A DNA stretch of 64,000 nt. Origin: Arthrobacter gengyunqii. GTDB taxonomy: Bacteria; Actinomycetota; Actinomycetes; Actinomycetales; Micrococcaceae. This document shows positions 17,865 to 25,060 of this stretch, in pieces; positions within the stretch are counted from its first letter, which is position 1; every line of letters begins with the position of its first letter. Under the pieces are notes generated by a model. The model was not told the origin of the DNA. It was given only the letters and a program-made list of their open reading frames with translations, and ran no database searches. The position numbers and the translations under genes are program-made. The stretch spans positions 310,001 to 374,000 of the forward strand of contig NZ_CP095461.1 in assembly GCF_023022985.1 (NCBI RefSeq), in the 5' to 3' direction.

Positions 17865-18320
17865 CTATTCGTGGTGGTAGGGGCGCCCGCCGGCGATCTC
17901 CTGGGCACGGTACACCTGTTCCGCCAGGATCAGGCGGACCAGCTGGTGGGGAAAGACCAGAGGAGACAGCGACCAGATGAAATCAGCGCGGTCGTGCACG
18001 CTCTGGTCCACTCCGTAGGCGCCGCCGATAATCAGCGTGACATTGCGGGAATTGTCCAAGGGCTTTTGCAGGGTCTTGGCGAGCGCGGGAGAGGTGATTG
18101 CCTTGCCTCGTTCATCCAGCAAAATGACATAGTCGCTGCCCAGCTTGGCCAGCAGCCGCTCAGATTCCTCCTTACGGGCGGCATCTCCTTCCCGTGCGGA
18201 ATGCGGAATGGAAACCCAGGTCAGATCAAAAGGCTTTTTCAGTCTCTTTTCATAGCGGCGGATCCCGTCCACCACCCAGTCTTCGTGCTTTCGGCCAACC
18301 ATCAATACGCGCAATGCCAT
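17865..18320 (-). CDS. rlmH: 23S rRNA (pseudouridine-1915 N3)-methyltransferase RlmH
   Basis: A 151-residue SPOUT methyltransferase that methylates pseudouridine 1915 in helix 69 of 23S rRNA, acting on assembled 70S ribosomes. The AdoMet-binding knot is seen as VTLIIGGAYGVDQSV, and the C-terminus has the conserved SPLVFPHQLVRLILAEQVYR followed by GRPYHHE. Length fits the family (about 155). The start at ATG 18320 (MALRVLMVGRKHEDW) is family-typical. It is divergent from the patatin gene, which starts 78 bases away. Confidence 0.95.
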   Translation of the reverse strand: MALRVLMVGRKHEDWVVDGIRRYEKRLKKPFDLTWVSIPHSAREGDAARKEESERLLAKLGSDYVILLDERGKAITSPALAKTLQKPLDNSRNVTLIIGGAYGVDQSVHDRADFIWSLSPLVFPHQLVRLILAEQVYRAQEIAGGRPYHHE

Positions 18321-18398
18321 GCCTCCATTGAATACCTCGGGCCGCAGCAGGAAAAAACGGGTGGCAGTACTCACATGTCCCGGGCTTAGACTGCCCGC

Positions 18399-19277
18399 AT
18401 GACAACCACGAGCGAAACACGGGCAATAGTTCTGGGCGGCGGGGGAGTGGCCGGCATCGCCTGGCAGATCGGCGTCCTGGCCACCCTGCTGGAGCACGGC
18501 ATCGAATTGAACGACGCCGACCTGGTGGTGGGAACGTCCGCCGGCTCCGTCGTCGGCGCGTCCCTGCGGTTTGGCGTGCTGCGCGAGGCACTTGTGGCCC
18601 AGCTGCAGCAAAACGAACCGGAAGAAAACGCGGCAGGGCAGGGTGAATTGCCCCATTTCAGCGTTGAAGAGTTCATGAACATGATGGGGACGGCCGCCCG
18701 CGGATCCGGCGGGGAGCAGGAAGCCCGTGCCCGGATCGGCAAAACGGCGCTCGCCGCCGGCGAGGGACTTTCCGAAACCCGGTGGGTGGACACCATTCGA
18801 TCCCTGCTTCCGGCTCCCTCATGGCCGTCCGGTCTGTTGCAAGTGACAGCGGTCAATGCGGACGACGGCGCGTTTCGGGTTTTCGATGCCTCCTCCGGGG
18901 CCGAGCTCGCCCAGGCTGTCGCGGCAAGCTGCAGTGTGCCCGGTGCCTGGCCGCCGGTGCGGATTGGCGGCGTCCCCTATATGGATGGCGGAATGCGCTC
19001 CGCCTCGAATGCGGACCTTGCCGCCGGATACGACAAGGTGCTGGTCCTTTCCTGCGCACCGGAGGCTCCGGACAGCCCCTTCGGCCCCACTCTGCCTCAA
19101 GCGTTGAAGCGCCTGTCGGGTTCTGCTGACACATTTTTGCTTGAGGCTGATGCGGTCAGCCTGTCAGCTTTTGGAACCAATCTGCTGCTCTCGTCCACCC
19201 GCCGCCCGTCAGCATTGGCCGGGCAGGAACAGGGCGCCGGAGTGGTGGACGCCGTGAAGGTTTTCTGGGGCGTCTGA
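18399..19277 (+). CDS. patatin-like phospholipase family protein
   Basis: A 292-residue predicted serine hydrolase with patatin fold. The oxyanion loop LGGGGVAG is near residue 12, the nucleophile elbow GTSAGS near 48, and the catalytic aspartate in YMDGGMRSASNADLA near 197, forming the Ser-Asp dyad. No signal peptide is visible, so a cytoplasmic lipid acyl hydrolase is likely. ATG 18399 gives MTTTSETRAIVLGGGG with the correct spacing to the first strand. Confidence 0.9.
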   Translation: MTTTSETRAIVLGGGGVAGIAWQIGVLATLLEHGIELNDADLVVGTSAGSVVGASLRFGVLREALVAQLQQNEPEENAAGQGELPHFSVEEFMNMMGTAARGSGGEQEARARIGKTALAAGEGLSETRWVDTIRSLLPAPSWPSGLLQVTAVNADDGAFRVFDASSGAELAQAVAASCSVPGAWPPVRIGGVPYMDGGMRSASNADLAAGYDKVLVLSCAPEAPDSPFGPTLPQALKRLSGSADTFLLEADAVSLSAFGTNLLLSSTRRPSALAGQEQGAGVVDAVKVFWGV

Positions 19278-19357
19278 TTGCCCCTCTGCGGGATTTGTCC
19301 GCTAAGGATCGGCACAAGGTTTCACGCGGTGCTCTAATGGAAAAGGCGCACGGCCCA

Positions 19358-19375
19358 CCCCCCCCCCCAAAAAAA
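19358..19375. repeat. homopolymeric C11-A7 tract upstream of GAF-ANTAR gene
   Basis: Eleven consecutive C are followed by seven A, ending 14 bases before the ATG of the GAF-ANTAR gene. Such tracts are prone to slipped-strand mispairing and to sequencing error. The tract lies in the presumed promoter or 5' leader rather than in a coding frame, so length changes would alter expression and not reading frame. Confidence 0.9.
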
Positions 19376-19389
19376 CGGAAATTGGTGAC

Positions 19390-20220
19390 ATGTCCAGCGA
19401 CAATTTTTCTGCCCGGCTCCCTTCTGCAGGGGACGGGAGCAAACATTCTGCCGCAGAAACAACAGAACTGATCGATGCCGCGCGGGCAGCACAGGCCGAG
19501 ACTGGAAAAGATTACTCCGGCCTGTTGCAGGACATGCTCCTGGAAACAAGCGACGTGGAGGGTTTTCTCGAGGATCTGACCCGCCTGACCGTTGACACCC
19601 TGGCCGCTCCCGGGCAGGAGCTGTTTTCCGGTGTCACGCTTCTGCGGCCGGGCAGCGCCGGCACGGTGGCCAGTGACAGCGAGGAGTCCCGGCGCATGGA
19701 TGAGGTCCAGTACCGGTTCGGCACCGGTCCCTGCTTGGAAGCAGCCCGCACCAACAGCACGGTTGTAGTGCGAGACATCACCACGGACCCGAGGTGGGAC
19801 GAGTACGCCAAAGCGATCGCCGGATATGGCCTGAAATCGATTCTGGGCGTTCCAATTCCCCTGGACAATGACGCCCGGTGCGGACTGAACGTGTATGCGC
19901 GGGAACCGGATGCCTTCACCGACGAGATGATCCGCGCCGCTGAAGAGTTTGCCCGCGGCGCCTCCAAATCCCTGCGGCTCGCTATGCGCATTACCCAGCT
20001 GGACGAGAGCAGGGAAAACCTCAAAGCAGCCATGGGGTCACGCACCACGATCGACCTGGCCGTGGGAATCATCATGGCCCAAAACAGGTGCAGCCAGGAG
20101 GCCGCCATCGGTATCCTCAAAGCGGCTTCGAGTGCGCGGAACGTAAAACTGCGCGACATTGCCGCCTCCGTTGTTGCCTCAGTGGGCGAGAAAGAGCCGA
20201 AGACGCACTTCGTCGACTAA
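19390..20220 (+). CDS. GAF and ANTAR domain-containing RNA-binding regulator
   Basis: A 276-residue protein. A GAF domain spans about residues 48-195 (VEGFLEDLTRLTVDTLA, RFGTGPCLEAARTN, ILGVPIPLD), a ligand- or signal-sensing module. A C-terminal ANTAR domain spans about 205-262 (RTTIDLAVGIIMAQNRCSQE then AIGILKAASSARNVKLRDIA). ANTAR domains bind paired hexaloop RNA hairpins and prevent termination. No phosphoacceptor receiver domain is present, so the GAF domain probably controls activity. A GGTGA lies just before the ATG and the C11A7 tract just upstream. The DsrE-like gene follows after 87 bases. Confidence 0.9.
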   Translation: MSSDNFSARLPSAGDGSKHSAAETTELIDAARAAQAETGKDYSGLLQDMLLETSDVEGFLEDLTRLTVDTLAAPGQELFSGVTLLRPGSAGTVASDSEESRRMDEVQYRFGTGPCLEAARTNSTVVVRDITTDPRWDEYAKAIAGYGLKSILGVPIPLDNDARCGLNVYAREPDAFTDEMIRAAEEFARGASKSLRLAMRITQLDESRENLKAAMGSRTTIDLAVGIIMAQNRCSQEAAIGILKAASSARNVKLRDIAASVVASVGEKEPKTHFVD

Positions 20221-20307
20221 GAGCGCAGCGCGCAGTTCGACGACGGCGGCCGACGACGGCGGCCGCGGCCCCTGTCCCATGCCGGCGTGCCGGAGGACAC
20301 TGAAAAG

Positions 20308-20733
20308 ATGGAACTTTCAGACAGGGAAACCGGCGGAACTTCCTCGGAACCTGAGACGCGGATCGATGTCGCTGCCCGGACGGATGATGCGCTGCCGGGC
20401 CTGGTGATGCACGGCTTTGGGCCCGACAGCGGAACATGGCTGGCCGGTGTGCTCCGCAGCGCAGGAAACTCACGCCGTGCACTGGGCCCCGACAGGAGAG
20501 TCGAGGTGGTGGTTCAAGGGTTTGGGGTGCGGCTCCTTCGTTCGGGCATAGGAAATGAGAGCGCCCTCGACGGAGCCCTGTCGCAAGACATTCACGTCCT
20601 GGCCTGCCGGAACAGCATGACCCATGCCGCAGTCCAGACGGATGAACTGCACCGTGGTGTGGAAACCGTGGATGCCGCCGTCGCGCACCTGGCACGCAGG
20701 CAATGGGAAGGCTGGGCCTACGTTCGCCTGTGA
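20308..20733 (+). CDS. DsrE/DsrF-like family protein
   Basis: A 141-residue protein whose second half fits DsrE-like sulfur-relay proteins: RVEVVVQGFGVRLL, then DIHVLACRNSMTHAAV with a conserved-position cysteine, and a C-terminal HLARRQWEGWAYVRL. The first 25 residues are polar and probably disordered. DsrE homologues bind or transfer persulfide sulfur, or are simply conserved small trimeric or hexameric proteins. ATG 20308 is preferred, with GGAGG 12 bases upstream; GTG 20287 is an in-frame alternative. Confidence 0.65.
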   Translation: MELSDRETGGTSSEPETRIDVAARTDDALPGLVMHGFGPDSGTWLAGVLRSAGNSRRALGPDRRVEVVVQGFGVRLLRSGIGNESALDGALSQDIHVLACRNSMTHAAVQTDELHRGVETVDAAVAHLARRQWEGWAYVRL

Positions 20734-20789
20734 CCAGGACGGTGCCAGATTCAACACCGCGGCGGAAACCGGCTGTCCGTAGTTGATGG

Positions 20790-21122
20790 TCAAGCAGGTT
20801 TCGTGTTGCCGGGGGCGGTGGCGGCCCGGCCTCCGCGGGTAGCCACGCTCATTCCAACCGCCACCCTGGCGCCGTCGTCTATGCGTTCCTTGAGCCGAAC
20901 GTCCTTCCGCAGCGGCAGGGCATACCCGCCGCTGCGCGGAAGCAGCGAAGTCTCCCACTCGGTGGTCCCGATCCGGACACAGACAGGAATGGCGCCCCAC
21001 CCATAGGTGGCTGCCGCAGCTTGGGCACGGACGTAGTCAGCCGCGTCTTCAGGCAGCAACAGCCAGTAGAACGGCGCCGGCCCGCGCCACTCGAACACCT
21101 CGGCGCAAAATGTTGTGTCCAC
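20790..21122 (-). CDS. DUF1905 domain-containing protein
   Basis: A protein of about 110 residues with the DUF1905 signature: TTFCAEVFEWRGPAPFYWLL, then YGWGAIPVCVRIGTTEW and a C-terminal RKDVRLKERIDDGARVAV. Members are small beta-barrel-like proteins of unknown function. The start is uncertain: GTG 21122 gives the family-typical N-terminus, while GTG 21209 would add 29 unconserved residues. Neither has a good Shine-Dalgarno. It is divergent from the DUF808 gene. Confidence 0.75.
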   Translation of the reverse strand: MDTTFCAEVFEWRGPAPFYWLLLPEDAADYVRAQAAAATYGWGAIPVCVRIGTTEWETSLLPRSGGYALPLRKDVRLKERIDDGARVAVGMSVATRGGRAATAPGNTKPA

Positions 21123-21184
21123 ATCGTCGAAGGTAGCCCGAGCGGCACAGGCAACGGAATAGCCGGAGTGAAAGCCCGGCAACC

Positions 21185-21190
21185 TATAAT
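21185..21190 (+). promoter_or_regulatory. possible -10 hexamer (TATAAT) for the DUF808 gene
   Basis: A consensus TATAAT lies 78 bases before the GTG start of the DUF808 gene, in otherwise GC-rich DNA. No convincing -35 element is seen 16-18 bases upstream, so this is a tentative promoter. Confidence 0.3.
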
Positions 21191-21267
21191 TTTGATATGC
21201 AAAATCCACGCCTCAAGGGCGACATCCAGAAGCAGATGACTGCCCCGCACCAGCACGGAGTCCGGCT

Positions 21268-22287
21268 GTGAGCGGGGGACTCGTCGCCCTGCTGGACGAC
21301 GTCGCCGCCCTGGCACGCATCGCCGCCGCCTCGGTCGACGACATCGCTGCCGGAGCCGCGAAGGCGGGAGCCAAAGCTGCCGGCGTCGTGATTGACGATG
21401 CCGCCGTGACACCGCAGTACGTGTCCGGTGCCGACCCGTCCCGTGAACTGCCCATGATCAAGCGCATCTTCTGGGGCTCGCTCCGGAACAAGCTGTTGAT
21501 CATCCTGCCCGCCCTGCTGCTCATCAGCGCCTTCATTCCCGCCGTGATCCCGTTCATCCTCATGCTGGGCGGCACGTACCTCTGCTACGAGGGTGCCGAA
21601 AAGGTCTGGCACAAGTTCTTCGGCCATCACGAGGCCAAAGAGGCGCCGGCGGTGGAGCGGGGTCCCGACGCGGAGTCCAAGGTGGTCAAGGGTGCCATCA
21701 CCACCGACTTCATCCTGTCCTGCGAGATCATGGTCATTTCCATGAATGAGGTAGCAGACGCCTCCATCTGGGTGCGCGCGGTAATCCTGGTGGTCGTGGC
21801 CATCGCGATCACTGTGCTCGTCTACGGGGCCGTTGGACTGATCGTCAAGATGGACGACATCGGCCTGCATCTGACCAAAAAGGAGTCCGCCGGTTCCAAA
21901 CGCTTCGGCGCCCTGCTGGTGAAGGGAATGCCTGCCGTGCTGGCTGCCATCACCTTCATTGGCACGATCGCCATGCTCTGGGTCGGCGGACACATCATGC
22001 TGGTGGGGGTCTCCGACCTCGGATGGCATGCCCCGTATGACCTGGTCCACGCCCTGGAGCATCCCGTCGCCGGGCTCGCGGTTGTGGGCGGCCTCCTGGG
22101 CTGGCTCGTGAACACGCTCTGCTCAGCTGTCATCGGACTGGCCTGGGGCCTGATTGTCATGGCTGTCCTGCACCCCCTGATGAAGGTGCTCCCGTTCGGC
22201 AAGAAGAAGGACGGGCACGAAACCGGTGACACCCGGGCGGCGATCGCCGGGCACCGGCCAGAGAAACCGGACACCGACGCCGGCTAG
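21268..22287 (+). CDS. DUF808 family (YedI-like) inner-membrane protein
   Basis: A 339-residue multi-pass membrane protein of the DUF808/YedI family. It begins MSGGLVALLDDVAALARIAA and contains the family's VTPQYVSGADPSRELPMIKR segment. Hydrophobic segments follow at IILPALLLISAFIPAVIPFI and GTYLCYEGAEKVWHKFFGHH, with about five further helices to the C-terminus. Function is unknown. The GTG start follows GGAG by 7 bases. An IS481 element has inserted at the stop codon: the target duplication GCTAGG includes TAG, so the reading frame survives. A diverged copy of the last 43 codons lies at 24911-25039. Confidence 0.92.
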   Translation: MSGGLVALLDDVAALARIAAASVDDIAAGAAKAGAKAAGVVIDDAAVTPQYVSGADPSRELPMIKRIFWGSLRNKLLIILPALLLISAFIPAVIPFILMLGGTYLCYEGAEKVWHKFFGHHEAKEAPAVERGPDAESKVVKGAITTDFILSCEIMVISMNEVADASIWVRAVILVVVAIAITVLVYGAVGLIVKMDDIGLHLTKKESAGSKRFGALLVKGMPAVLAAITFIGTIAMLWVGGHIMLVGVSDLGWHAPYDLVHALEHPVAGLAVVGGLLGWLVNTLCSAVIGLAWGLIVMAVLHPLMKVLPFGKKKDGHETGDTRAAIAGHRPEKPDTDAG

Positions 22288-22288
22288 G
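22283..22288. repeat. left target-site duplication of IS481 element (GCTAGG)
   Basis: GCTAGG directly flanks the left inverted repeat and contains the TAG stop codon of the DUF808 gene. The identical hexamer flanks the right end. Confidence 0.85.
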
Positions 22289-22311
22289 TGTACCCGGCCA
22301 TTAGGTTGGTA
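22289..22311. repeat. left terminal inverted repeat of IS481 element
   Basis: TGTACCCGGCCA then TTAG then GTTGGTA; it matches the reverse complement of 23347-23369 except at three positions in the middle tetranucleotide. It overlaps the transposase stop codon. Confidence 0.88.
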
Positions 22312-23266
22312 GCAGGCGGCTGATGGGTGGTTTGCCTCCGAGTGCGCTGTGGCGTCGTTCATTGTTGTAGTGCTCGAGCCATGGCGCAAGTGCCGCTGCC
22401 CGCTCGTCGTTGCTGGTGAAGATCCGTCGGTAGGCCCATTCGGTGGCCAGGGTGCGGTTCAGGCGCTCCACCTTGCCGTTCTGCCAGGGGCAGTGCGGTT
22501 TGATGAACTTCTGCGTGATGCCGTAGGCGGCGCAGAGATCACGCAGCGAGTAGCGGTAGGCCCAGGCGTTGTCGGTCATCAAGCGCTCGATCCGTGTGAT
22601 GCCGTGTGAAGCGAAGTAGGTGATGGCCCGTTCCAGGAACCCCGCGCAGGTGTTTCCTTTCTCGTCGGGCAGGATCTCGCTGTAGGCCAGCCGGGAGTGA
22701 TCATCGATCACGGAGTGGACGTAGTCGTAGCCGACTTTGATCTGCTTGCGCGCGTTCGTGGAACCCATCTGCCGCCCGTGGGCCTTCCAGCCGCCGCCGT
22801 CGGGGATCTTGCCGAGCTTTTTGACGTCCATGTGCACCAGCTCGCCGGGCCGTTCGCGCTCGTACCGCACCGCAGTGGCCTTCGATGAGCGGATCACCTC
22901 TCCGGTGATCGGGTCGCAGTCACGCAGGAAGGCCGTGCCATGGCGGCGAAGGATCCGGGATACCGTTCGCGCCGGGACGCCCAGCATCGGTCCGAGCACG
23001 TCGGGCCCGGCGCGATGCTCAGCGCGCGCGGAGAGGACCTTCTGCTCAGTGTCGGTGCTGGTGCGCGTTGGCATCGTGTGCGGCCGGGAGGATCGTGTGG
23101 CCAGCCCTGCTTCGCCTTCAGCGTCGTAGCGGTCGATCCAGGTCTTCACGCACTTGCGTGAGACACCCATAGCGGCCGCGATATGGGCCTGTTTCCAGCC
23201 AGACTGGTGGCGATGGACGATCAGCAGCCGGCCATAAACGGTCAAACGGGCATTACTGTGGGACAC
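22301..23266 (-). CDS. IS481-family DDE transposase
   Basis: A 321-residue transposase. The N-terminus has helix-turn-helix segments (AHIAAAMGVSRKCVKTWIDR). The DDE catalytic core is seen as HMDVKKLGK, YVHSVIDDHSRLAYSEI and WQNGKVERLNRTL. The C-terminus HYNNERRHSALGGKPPISRL is typical of IS481/integrase-like enzymes. GTG 23266 is chosen because a GGAGG lies 7 bases upstream and the N-terminus SHSNARLTVYGRLLIV is family-typical. That Shine-Dalgarno is inside a predicted 12-bp hairpin stem, suggesting translational self-limitation. Confidence 0.92.
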   Translation of the reverse strand: MSHSNARLTVYGRLLIVHRHQSGWKQAHIAAAMGVSRKCVKTWIDRYDAEGEAGLATRSSRPHTMPTRTSTDTEQKVLSARAEHRAGPDVLGPMLGVPARTVSRILRRHGTAFLRDCDPITGEVIRSSKATAVRYERERPGELVHMDVKKLGKIPDGGGWKAHGRQMGSTNARKQIKVGYDYVHSVIDDHSRLAYSEILPDEKGNTCAGFLERAITYFASHGITRIERLMTDNAWAYRYSLRDLCAAYGITQKFIKPHCPWQNGKVERLNRTLATEWAYRRIFTSNDERAAALAPWLEHYNNERRHSALGGKPPISRLLPT

Positions 23267-23323
23267 GAGAACCTCCGGGTTGGAGTGGGCCTTTGACAAG
23301 CCACATCCCATCCGGAGGTTCTC
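23267..23323 (-). promoter_or_regulatory. hairpin sequestering the transposase ribosome-binding site
   Basis: GAGAACCTCCGG (23267-23278) and CCGGAGGTTCTC (23312-23323) are perfect 12-bp complements separated by 33 bases. In the minus-strand transcript the 3' arm contains the GGAGG Shine-Dalgarno and ends directly at the GTG start codon, so folding would block initiation. This resembles the known protection of other IS elements against impinging transcription. Confidence 0.6.
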
Positions 23324-23346
23324 CTTCGTTCAACCAGACACGCCGT

Positions 23347-23369
23347 TACCAACGTCCTGGCCGGGTACA
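23347..23369. repeat. right terminal inverted repeat of IS481 element
   Basis: Reads on the minus strand as TGTACCCGGCCA, GGAC, GTTGGTA. It is followed at once by the GCTAGG target duplication. Confidence 0.88.
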
Positions 23370-23375
23370 GCTAGG
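23370..23375. repeat. right target-site duplication of IS481 element (GCTAGG)
   Basis: GCTAGG directly follows the right inverted repeat and matches 22283-22288 exactly. Confidence 0.85.
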
Positions 23376-23623
23376 GAGTTGCTGGGGATCCAGTGGTCAC
23401 CCGTCCACAAAATGCCGTTCCCTCCTGAGCCGTCCGCGAACGTTCCCTGCAGACTCAGCGGGGTCGAAGCCTGAGAGGGATGCGAACGATGAGAAAGCGG
23501 AGGATCCGTACCGTGTAGTCAAGCCTGCGGGGACAACCGCTCAGCAGGGACAGGGGCGTGTCGGAGGCCCTCGCTAAACTTAACCTCGAAAAGTCTGACC
23601 GTTACTCTACTAGGGGAAATCCT

Positions 23624-24619
23624 ATGCCCAAGTGGCTCTTCGTCACGCTGCTAATTGCAGTCCCAATACTACTCACGCCGGTGATGGGCGGCTTCGGCTT
23701 CCTTTTCGGCCTGGTGATGGTGCCGATCGCAAATGCAGTCATCTGGAACGTGCGAAAGAACCGGTACTTTGAGTCGGAGCAGTTCCAGTCCTTACGTACG
23801 AAGGTCACATCTGTTGTTGCCGAACACAACGACGTGGTCAATTACGTGGCAGAGATTCGAGATGAGGGTGCATTCGAGCTGGGGGCTTCTTCCACCGGAC
23901 GATACGCACATCTGGCGAACTTCGAAAACACTTCTGCATGGAACAACCGTCGCGACCGCAACGTCGCAGAATATGCGCCGCACGTCCACAACGCTTCACT
24001 GCAAGTCGTGCGCAACGCGAGCGTGGAGCCGATCAAGTACCTCATGAAGTACTTCGAGATCAGAGCGGACCAGGGAACGCTAGCCGACGTCCAGCGTGTC
24101 GCTCAGGACGTCTCCAAACTCGAAGAGGCGGTGGACAACGTACGGAAGCGGGAGGCTGAAATCGTTGCAATGATCAATCCGCCTGCATTCATTCTCAAGC
24201 GTTACTCCGAGGAGTTCTGGAGCCTGGTAGGCGTTCACCTTTCGCCTATTACGGTGCCCTACCCTCAATACAAGTTTCAGTACACCTCAGCGGGCGGCAA
24301 TACCGGTCAGACGGTTGATATTAAGTTGGACACTCCCACGCTCGATGCCCTGTCCGAGACCCTCGTCGAAAAGATTCGATGGGCAAAGTCTGCGGCCGGT
24401 CAGCGTGCCCTTATGACAGCGCGCTTGCGGGGCTGGATTAAGGATCGAGATCGCCACACTTGCGTGCAGTGCGGGGTTTCGGTTTCAGCTGAGCCGCACC
24501 TGTTGCTCGAGGTCGATCACATCATTCCTGTGTCCAGGGGAGGCCTCAGCGAGCCGGACAACCTCCAAACATTGTGCTGGCGGTGCAATCGCACCAAGGG
24601 CGCGAAGATGCCTGCCTAG
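23624..24619 (+). CDS. membrane-anchored HNH endonuclease-like protein
   Basis: A 331-residue protein with an unusual layout. Two adjacent hydrophobic segments occupy residues 4-40 (LFVTLLIAVPILLTPVMGGF, then FLFGLVMVPIANAVIW). A mostly helical, charged middle region of about 200 residues follows, with coiled-coil-like VQRVAQDVSKLEEAVDNVRK. A C-terminal HNH nuclease domain comes last: RDRHTCVQCG, then EVDHIIPVSRGG, then NLQTLCWRCNRTKGAK, with zinc-type CxxC pairs. ATG 23624 follows AGGGG well; a GTG at 23558 would add 22 residues. Base composition is less GC-rich than neighbours, suggesting transfer. It could be a defence nuclease or a phage/island gene; the role is unknown. Confidence 0.75.
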   Translation: MPKWLFVTLLIAVPILLTPVMGGFGFLFGLVMVPIANAVIWNVRKNRYFESEQFQSLRTKVTSVVAEHNDVVNYVAEIRDEGAFELGASSTGRYAHLANFENTSAWNNRRDRNVAEYAPHVHNASLQVVRNASVEPIKYLMKYFEIRADQGTLADVQRVAQDVSKLEEAVDNVRKREAEIVAMINPPAFILKRYSEEFWSLVGVHLSPITVPYPQYKFQYTSAGGNTGQTVDIKLDTPTLDALSETLVEKIRWAKSAAGQRALMTARLRGWIKDRDRHTCVQCGVSVSAEPHLLLEVDHIIPVSRGGLSEPDNLQTLCWRCNRTKGAKMPA

Positions 24620-24709
24620 CCCCCTCTAGACGTCGACGGTGTCTCCCCACACGAGCACGGATCAGCTCCACAAATAGATGTGGTTCAGCACCGACGGCGG
24701 AGCGGACCC

Positions 24710-24752
24710 GGAGGCCTCGGTTCCCTTGGTTTCCAGGGGAACCGGGGCCTCC
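24710..24752. repeat. long inverted repeat downstream of the HNH gene
   Basis: GGAGGCCTCGGTTCCCTTGG (24710-24729) and CCAGGGGAACCGGGGCCTCC (24733-24752) pair over 20 positions, with two mismatched or wobble pairs and a 3-base loop. There is no T-tract on either side, so it is not a standard intrinsic terminator. It may still act as an RNA hairpin or recombination site at the edge of the accessory patch. Confidence 0.75.
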
Positions 24753-24910
24753 TCGAACTGCGGTGAGGGTGGGATTCTAGGGTGCGCTGCGCGAACCGGT
24801 TAGTAATTGACCGATTCTGCGGCCGGCTATGGGTCGTGTTCTTTTCGAAGGACTGTGCGTTGGAAATCGGTGAAGAAAACCCGATTATTAGGGCATTCGC
24901 GATCCTGGTG

Positions 24911-25039
24911 GTCATGTCTGTCTTGGCGCCGTTGAAGAAGGTCCTGCCGTTCGGCGAAAAGAAGGAGCGGCATGAGCCCGGTGACCCTCGCGCCGCACTC
25001 GCCGGCCACCGGGCGAAACCGGACACCGACGCAGGATAG
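24911..25039 (+). pseudogene. remnant of a DUF808 gene 3' end
   Basis: Translation of this stretch ends KVLPFGEKKERHEPGD, RAALAGHRAKPDTDAG and stop. It aligns with the last 43 or so residues of the intact DUF808 protein (KVLPFGKKKDGHETGD, RAAIAGHRPEKPDTDAG). Nucleotide identity by eye is roughly three-quarters, and the shared block continues through the stop codon as TAGGGAGTT, matching the DUF808 3' flank once the IS is removed (23372-23380). No DUF808 sequence precedes 24911. It is either a decayed paralogue or the second copy of an integration target. Confidence 0.75.
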
Positions 25040-25060
25040 GGAGTTCGAGGCGGAAGGCCT

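Larger units (their letters stand above)
22289..23369 (-). mobile_element. IS481-family insertion sequence, 1081 bp, apparently complete
   Basis: The element is bounded by terminal inverted repeats that begin TGTACCCGGCCA at both ends (20 of 23 positions matching over 22289-22311 and 23347-23369), and by 6-bp direct repeats GCTAGG outside. It encodes one intact transposase on the minus strand whose stop codon lies inside the left repeat. The clean target duplication and intact ORF indicate a recent, potentially active insertion. It separates the DUF808 gene from its original downstream DNA. Confidence 0.92.

Noticed and set aside
19278..20307. ANTAR target RNA (paired hexaloop hairpins) near the GAF-ANTAR gene
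   Set aside because: No pair of adjacent hairpins with the required loop pattern was found by eye; RNA folding would be needed to exclude weaker candidates.
24782..24910. Full small protein of 85 residues ending at 25039
   Set aside because: Only the last 43 residues resemble DUF808; the first half has no homology or Shine-Dalgarno and is better read as flanking DNA of a remnant.
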